Below are positions 59,576 to 64,000 of a stretch of DNA of 64,000 bases, piece by piece. Each line of letters opens with the position of its first letter. Position 1 is the first letter of the stretch. The stretch covers positions 88,121 to 152,120 of the forward strand of contig NZ_JAAIKO010000014.1 in assembly GCF_016107395.1 (NCBI RefSeq), in the 5' to 3' direction. The position numbers and the translations under genes are program-made. This DNA comes from Streptomyces fildesensis (GTDB lineage Bacteria; Actinomycetota; Actinomycetes; Streptomycetales; Streptomycetaceae). The notes under the pieces are model-generated. The model worked only from the letters and a program-made list of their open reading frames with translations. It was not told the origin of the DNA and did no database searches.

Positions 59576-59856
59576 ACGGCGGCCCCTCCCGGGGCGGCCC
59601 GACCCGGCAATCAACCCTGCGGCCCACCTGCACTTACCGGCCACCGGATTCCATCACCGTGCCACACACTCCGCGCGGCAGTTCGTGTCTGCCGTGCCCT
59701 GCTTCCTTCTTGGCTACGACCAGAACTCTACCCAGATCCAGAAGCGAATGTCTACTTCACGCGCGATAGATTTTCGTGGCACCAGCCGACAGGCATCCTG
59801 GCTCCCGCTCAACAGCGCCGGGGGCGCGACATGGCATGAAAGGGCAGGAGAACAGC

Positions 59857-60252
59857 ATGCGACCCGACCACTCACGTTCCGTCCCGCTGACGGACATCTG
59901 CGATGCGTGCGCCCGGCCACTCACCGACGGATGCCATCTGAACGTCGTCCCGGACTCCTCCGCCATCCACGCGAGCGATCGGGCACGCGACGGCCGGCGC
60001 CTGATCGCCGCCTGCTCGCCCGAACATCTCATGGCCCTGCAGCAGGAGTACCGCGAGCGGCCGTTCGTCCCCGAGGAGCTGTGGGCCGGACAGATCCGGC
60101 GCGCCCTGGCACAACAGCACCACGGGCTCACCTCTCAGGCACTGTCCGAAGCGACCGGTCTGGACGACCTGCAGATCCAACGCGCCATGGAGTGGGAGCA
60201 GCACCGGGCGCAATCCTGCGAGCACCACCCGCACCTCCCCGAGACCGGGTGA
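59857..60252 (+). CDS. Small Cys-containing protein of unknown function
   Basis: 131 residues, not recognised. The N-terminal half has a CxxC pair (ICDACARPL), DGCHL and AACSPEHL, suggesting a zinc-binding fold. The C-terminal half has an HTH-like helical segment, LTSQALSEATGLDDLQIQRAMEW. ATG 59857 is chosen for AGGAG seven bases upstream; ATG 59836 is an alternative. It faces the convergent GAF-ANTAR gene. Confidence 0.65.
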   Translation: MRPDHSRSVPLTDICDACARPLTDGCHLNVVPDSSAIHASDRARDGRRLIAACSPEHLMALQQEYRERPFVPEELWAGQIRRALAQQHHGLTSQALSEATGLDDLQIQRAMEWEQHRAQSCEHHPHLPETG

Positions 60253-60279
60253 CCGCCTCGCCAGGTAAGGCACGGGCGG

Positions 60280-60978
60280 TCAGGTCAGGTAGGTGGTGAT
60301 GTCGCGCAGGGACTGTCCGGTCGTGAACGCCAGGGCGCGCATGCGGGCGAGGGCTTCATCGAAGGGGATCCCCAGGCGCAGGGCCAGAGCTCCCGCGGCA
60401 CGGTGGGTAGCGCCCCAGTGGGTCTCCAGGAGGCGGGCCGGTTCCCACGGCAGGTCCGCCCCTTGGAGAAACTCTGTCCGGTAGCTGTCCAGGAGGGCGG
60501 CGGCCGCGGTATCCACAGCGGCAGCGGCCTGCCGGGTTTGTGCCCAGGGGGTGGCGCGGGGTTGGGCGTAGAGCACCGCGGCCGCCCCGAACCGCTCGTC
60601 GGCCCAGCGCAGCGGGAAGGCGTGGATCGCGCCGACCCGTGGCAGCACCTCACGCGCGGCGGTCCCGAAGAAGGGCCAAGGGGTGACCTGGTGGCGGAGG
60701 TCTCCGATCATCATGGGGTGTCCGGTGAGGCTGGCGCTGTGGCACGGGCCCTCCCCCACCAAGAACTCCAGTTCCTCCAGCCGTAAAGCCGGCATGCCGC
60801 TCACCGCCAGCAGCTGGCGGCCGGGCGTATCACTGAGCAGGGACATCACCGCCCAGTCCGCCTCCAGCACCCCGCACAACGCGTGGCACAGACGCCCCGG
60901 AAGCCCCGACGCATCACCCGCCGCCGCCTGACTCACCCGGCGTACCGCCGACCACCGCTCCACCACGACCACCGCCAT
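60280..60978 (-). CDS. GAF-ANTAR domain protein
   Basis: 232 residues. A GAF domain (about 20-150: LCHALCGVLEADWAVMSLL, EFLVGEGPCHSASLTGHPMMIGDL, AIHAFPLRWADERFGAAAVLY) is followed by a C-terminal ANTAR RNA-binding domain (about 180-230: ATHRAAGALALRLGIPFDEALARMRALAFTTGQSLRDIT). ANTAR proteins antiterminate transcription by binding paired RNA hexaloops. ATG 60978 gives a compact protein; the longer frame upstream lacks domain sequence. No sensor kinase adjacent. Confidence 0.8.
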   Translation of the reverse strand: MAVVVVERWSAVRRVSQAAAGDASGLPGRLCHALCGVLEADWAVMSLLSDTPGRQLLAVSGMPALRLEELEFLVGEGPCHSASLTGHPMMIGDLRHQVTPWPFFGTAAREVLPRVGAIHAFPLRWADERFGAAAVLYAQPRATPWAQTRQAAAAVDTAAAALLDSYRTEFLQGADLPWEPARLLETHWGATHRAAGALALRLGIPFDEALARMRALAFTTGQSLRDITTYLT

Positions 60979-61176
60979 CCGCACAGCAGTTCCCGTTCCA
61001 GCCCGGTGCACACAGACTCCCAACTCCCCCCGCCCGCGCACAAGGCTCGCTCTGGAGGCCACCTCGATTCCCCGACCGGAGCCACCGCACCAGCGATACG
61101 AGCGCCGGTGTGCTGGATCGCTCACCCGCACGGCCTATCGGCCGATTCCGCAGCCCGGCCGGGTCGTTGGACGGGC

Positions 61177-61656
61177 GTGGAGACGACGGTGACGGGCTGG
61201 GGTCGGGCAGTGATGGCGTTGCGCGCGGGCGATTGGTGGTCGGTGGTGACCGTTCAGCCTCCCGATCAGGCGGCGTACGGCGAGCTGGCGGTGCGCGTGC
61301 GGGCTGCCGGACTGGCGCGGATGACCGCCCGCACGTGGAGCGCGGGGTTGTGGCCGGTGACCCGGTGTTCGGTGACGGTCCAGGACGGGAAACTCACACA
61401 ACTGCACACTGGTCGCTCCCGTCTACTGTGCCCGCAGCAACGCCCCGTGTCACCGCTCTGGCAGGAAGCGGCCGACCGGGGCCTGGTCGCACTCGCCGTG
61501 GTCGGACCGGGGACCTGGCCCGACGACACCATCGAGGGCGAGAAGGGCTCCCACGAGCAGCGCCGCCTCATGGATGCCGCTTCCGCCGGAGGGATGCTGC
61601 TCGGCGGTCTGGCGCATCTGCGCGGTGCCCCGGAACCGTACGGAAACCGCTGGTAG
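61177..61656 (+). CDS. Unknown protein, possibly DUF5949-like
   Basis: 159 residues, not confidently recognised. Mixed alpha/beta composition with GWGRAVMALRAGDWWSVVTVQPP at the start and SPLWQEAADRGLVALAVVGPGTWPDD later, a weak resemblance to small Streptomyces DUF5949-type proteins. The end LMDAASAGGMLLGGLAHLRG is helical. No membrane segments or Cys motifs. GTG 61177 is the best start, but without a clear RBS; ATG 61213 is possible. Codon use is typical of the genome. Confidence 0.55.
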   Translation: METTVTGWGRAVMALRAGDWWSVVTVQPPDQAAYGELAVRVRAAGLARMTARTWSAGLWPVTRCSVTVQDGKLTQLHTGRSRLLCPQQRPVSPLWQEAADRGLVALAVVGPGTWPDDTIEGEKGSHEQRRLMDAASAGGMLLGGLAHLRGAPEPYGNRW

Positions 61657-61894
61657 CCCGGTTGCCGCGTGGACGGCGGGCACGATGCCCTCGACGAGCG
61701 CGCCGCCACCAGCGGATGGTGGGGTCCGGGTCACAGTGCATACCGGCACCGATCCATGGCACCAGGCGCGACGGTATCGCTCAGGCGGGTCGGAACCCGC
61801 TCCTGCAGTGGGATAGTTTGCCTCTTCGTACCTGCCCGGAGTTCGTGGAACCGGTAGGTGCTGGGACGGGCACGACAGCGGGAAGAGGGCTCCC

Positions 61895-63175
61895 ATGCCG
61901 GACAGTGGAATCGACGGACTGGGTGAGGCGCTGGCTGCGGCAGAGGCCGCGCCGCCCGTAGAGTCCGTCGATGTCATCGCCGCGGCGCTGCGGCGGCAGT
62001 TCGGGGCCCGGTCGGTGTCGTTCCTGATCACCGACTTCACGGGTGCCGCCGTCGTGCGCCTGGGCGCCGCTGACAATATCGACCTGGACCGTCCCGCTGA
62101 CGCGATCGCGGTGTCCGGCACGGTGTACGAGCAGGTGATCCGCACCCAGCAACCGCATGTGGAGCGGATCGGGGACGGTGCTTGGACGCGGGTGATCGCG
62201 CCGGTGACCAACCGCGGGGATGCCATCGGGCTGCTGGAGCTCTACCTGCCCCACCACCCGGGCCCCAACACCTTGCGGAAGATCAGCCGTAGCGCCCACG
62301 CTTTTGCGTACATCGTCATCGCGAATCGGCCCTTCACCGATCTCTACCAGTGGGGTCGGCGTACCGCGCCGCTGAGTTTGGCCGCCGAGATCCAGCACCG
62401 GCTGTTGCCTGCGTCCTTGGCGTGTGAAGCGGCCCAGTTCGCGGTTGCCGGCGCCCTGGAGCCGGCCGAGTTCGTCGGCGGCGACACGTTCGACTACGTC
62501 ATAGACCGTGACCATGTCCAGCTGTCCGTCACCGATGCCATGGGCCACGACGTGGACGCTGCCCTGCTGGCCACCCTCCTGGTCGGCGCCCTGCGCCGCG
62601 CCCGAAGACAAGGCGCCGACCTCGCCGGACAGGCCCGGCAGGCCGACCAGGCCCTGGCCGAGCACAGCGGGGGTCGCTACGTCACCGGCCAACTCCTGCG
62701 CATCAGCCTGCACGATGGTCGAACCGAGTTCATCAACGCCGGCCACCCCTGGCCCCTGCGCCTGCGCGGAGGAAAGGTCGAGCAGCTCGTGCCGGACATC
62801 GACATGCCCTTCGGCTTCACAGCTCCCCACACCTACACCGTGCAGCACCTGGACCTGCGGGCCGGGGACCGGCTCATCATGCTCACCGACGGGATGCTGG
62901 AACGCAGGGCCGCGGACCTCGACCTGTCGGCGCTCATCGAAAGCACCCAGGACCTGCACCCGCGCGAAGCCGCCCGCGTCCTGATCGAGCACGTCGTTCA
63001 AGCCCACGACGGGCAACTACAGGACGACGCCACCGTGATGTGCCTGGACTGGTACGGAACCCACGACACCCGACGCCGCGCCGACCACGGCGCCGACGTA
63101 ACCGAAGCCTCCCCCGCCACCGACACCGAGGCCGACATCCCCACCACGACCCACCAGCGAACCGCACCACGCTGA
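61895..63175 (+). CDS. PP2C-type (SpoIIE-like) serine phosphatase with N-terminal sensor domain
   Basis: 426 residues. The N-terminal about 150 residues look like a GAF-type sensor (ARSVSFLITDFTGAAVVRLG, TRVIAPVTNRGDAIGLLELYL). The PP2C/SpoIIE domain (about 170-385) keeps metal-binding motifs EFVGGDTFDYV, VTDAMGHDVDAALLATLLVGALR, INAGHPWPLRLR, IMLTDGMLERR and LQDDATVMCLDW. The last 35 residues are disordered. Such proteins dephosphorylate anti-anti-sigma factors, but no STAS or RsbW-like gene is adjacent here. ATG 61895 with GGGAAGAGGG. Confidence 0.88.
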   Translation: MPDSGIDGLGEALAAAEAAPPVESVDVIAAALRRQFGARSVSFLITDFTGAAVVRLGAADNIDLDRPADAIAVSGTVYEQVIRTQQPHVERIGDGAWTRVIAPVTNRGDAIGLLELYLPHHPGPNTLRKISRSAHAFAYIVIANRPFTDLYQWGRRTAPLSLAAEIQHRLLPASLACEAAQFAVAGALEPAEFVGGDTFDYVIDRDHVQLSVTDAMGHDVDAALLATLLVGALRRARRQGADLAGQARQADQALAEHSGGRYVTGQLLRISLHDGRTEFINAGHPWPLRLRGGKVEQLVPDIDMPFGFTAPHTYTVQHLDLRAGDRLIMLTDGMLERRAADLDLSALIESTQDLHPREAARVLIEHVVQAHDGQLQDDATVMCLDWYGTHDTRRRADHGADVTEASPATDTEADIPTTTHQRTAPR

Positions 63176-63406
63176 AGACGCCCCGCCCACGGCGGCAGGA
63201 TTCGCGCAGCCCGTGCGCGGGTGACCGGTCAACAGCAGGGACCGGCCGGCCCCGCCGGTTGGTCTTCGTGATGGTTGCCCGACCGCCCTCCTCGTCATCT
63301 GACGCAGGCAGTGACCAGGGGTGTCGCACCGGGCAAACCGGACGGCGGCGCGGGAGTCCGCGCCGCCGCTGTCTGGTTCCGGCTTCCGCTGGGATCGGGA
63401 AAGACC

Positions 63407-63709
63407 CTAGACCCTTTCAGCCGTCCGCTGCGGCGTCAGTTCAGCGCCCGGCGGGCGCAGGAACAGGCACAGCGTAAAGGCGGGCTCGGTGGTCCCACAG
63501 CCCCAGCGGGTATCGACAACGGTGCACGCGGGCCCCTGTTCCAGCCAGTCCGCAGCTGCCTGGAACAGGGCCGTGGGGTCCTGGCCGGCCAGGATCAGCG
63601 TCCCGTCGTCCTCCACGGTGACCCACAGATCGACGTGCGAGTTCACGAACGCGCCCGCCCGCTCACGCAACTCTTCCACCAACGTCGCAGTACCGGAATC
63701 AATCATCAT
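63407..63709 (-). CDS. Small protein of unknown function
   Basis: 100 residues, not recognised. Sequence MIDSGTATLVEELRERAGAFVNSHVDLW followed by VEDDGTLILAGQDPTALFQAAADWLEQG suggests an alpha-beta fold with a helix, strands and a C-terminal WGCGTTEPAFTLCLFLR strand. Start ATG 63709 with AAGG at five bases; GTG 63724 would add five residues. Codon bias is normal. Neighbours offer no functional hint. Confidence 0.6.
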   Translation of the reverse strand: MMIDSGTATLVEELRERAGAFVNSHVDLWVTVEDDGTLILAGQDPTALFQAAADWLEQGPACTVVDTRWGCGTTEPAFTLCLFLRPPGAELTPQRTAERV

Positions 63710-63887
63710 CTCTACCTTTTCCACGCGATATCAGTGACTATCTGTGTCCCCCGGCTACCATCCGTCACTCCCCCGAGCCCCTCCGGATCACCGGGGCACC
63801 CGGTTGGCTCAGCCATGAGCACGGTGACCCGCTGGAGGGCTTCCGCTCCGTGTTCGAACGGCACATCCCGCCGGTCAGGACCAACGC

Positions 63888-63930
63888 CAGGGGCCGTGCC
63901 ACCCGGACACCGGGGGTGGCACGGCCCCTG
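63888..63930. terminator. Terminator at the end of a minus-strand gene
   Basis: Seventeen-bp perfect stem (63888-63904 with 63914-63930) and a nine-base loop, 15 bases beyond the stop of the partial gene at the window edge. Confidence 0.75.
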
Positions 63931-63944
63931 AGGAGCGTGTGGTG

Positions 63945-64000
63945 CTACGCGGCGGTGGTGGTCGTGCGGGGCGCGGGGCGCTCGCCTGATCCGGAGCGGC
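63945..64000 (-). CDS. C-terminus of a protein (truncated by window edge)
   Basis: Reading the minus strand from the edge, an open frame ends RSGSGERPAPRTTTTAA at a TAG (63945-63947). Third positions are mostly G or C, and a strong terminator follows. Too short to identify; the disordered Pro/Thr/Ala tail is common in Streptomyces proteins. Confidence 0.45.
   Translation of the reverse strand, partial: RSGSGERPAPRTTTTAA

Larger units (their letters stand above)
59006..59856. other. 850-bp non-coding region with oriented ACTGC repeats
   Basis: No frame with Streptomyces-like codon use. Base composition is less GC-rich than the flanks. It contains a hairpin (59050-59079) and 14 copies of ACTGC, all on the plus strand. 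The open frame at 59328-60299 is read by chance through these repeats. Confidence 0.6.

Noticed and set aside
59328..60299. Long open frame across the ACTGC repeat region
   Set aside because: Its first 140 residues are read through the repeats, with atypical composition and no RBS, and it then overlaps the better-supported gene at 59857 in another frame.

Overview
The window is chromosomal DNA from a Streptomyces or very close relative. The DNA is very GC-rich with strongly GC-biased third codon positions. GTG starts and 4-base ATGA/GTGA gene overlaps are frequent. Several genes are Streptomyces hallmarks (SCO6045-like, DUF3000, DUF4349, rok7B7-xylFGH, ngcEFG, and an XRE-EPSP synthase fusion). 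From memory, not from a search, the backbone order murC-msrB ... hemQ-hemY-hemE ... rnd-fadA-fadB ... dxs-xylHGF-rok7B7 ... ngcGFE-acnA-murA2 matches the S. coelicolor SCO6060-to-SCO5998 interval in reverse. Stretches that break this order are candidates for accessory DNA.

Layout. 1-5.4 kb: the end of a two-component kinase and its NarL-type regulator, murC, msrB, and an acyltransferase pair that looks like ornithine-lipid synthesis. 5.3-9.3 kb (minus): an AIM24/ABC operon, two decayed gene remnants, and an Sfp-type phosphopantetheinyl transferase. 9.4-13.4 kb: peptidyl-tRNA hydrolase, then a four-gene module. The module has a DUF692 (MNIO) iron enzyme, its SCO6045-like partner, a membrane protein ending in a Cys-Gly/Ser tail with eight CG units, and a second membrane protein of the same family. 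This is the best candidate for an undescribed modification system. 13.5-19.4 kb: a secreted tripeptidyl-peptidase-like hydrolase, then heme genes (hemQ, hemY, hemE) around a DUF4349 lipoprotein. 19.5-25.9 kb: DUF3000, an atypical response regulator, RNase D, and the fadA-fadB beta-oxidation operon. 26-32.4 kb (minus): an SPFH protein and a cell-wall hydrolase, a DsbA-fold protein without its CxxC, a GT39-like membrane glycosyltransferase and an APC permease. 32.6-39.4 kb (minus): dxs, then the xylose transporter xylFGH with its ROK regulator.

39.6-49.9 kb is a compact biosynthetic cluster with a divergent promoter near 44.2-44.5 kb. The left (minus) arm encodes a GT2 glycosyltransferase, a stand-alone condensation domain, a HAD phosphatase and a CobT homologue whose catalytic Glu is Met. 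The right (plus) arm encodes an ACP, an AMP-forming ligase, a chorismate-lyase-like protein, an NDP-hexose 2,3-dehydratase and a Gfo/Idh 3-ketoreductase. A convergent aldo/keto reductase follows. The gene content suggests a chorismate-derived phenolic acid loaded on an ACP and decorated with a deoxysugar and possibly an alpha-ribotide. The divergent promoter carries a 14/16 match to the DasR site, and a second DasR-like site lies upstream of ngcE.

49.9-58.4 kb: ngcGFE (GlcNAc/chitobiose uptake), aconitase, and the XRE-MurA-like fusion. The acnA/murA2 intergenic region holds an iron box and three copies of a 16-bp inverted repeat. 58.4-64 kb is a less conserved signalling patch: a MerR-like protein, an 850-bp non-coding stretch with a dense array of ACTGC repeats, a small Cys-containing protein, a GAF-ANTAR protein, a PP2C phosphatase and small unknown proteins.
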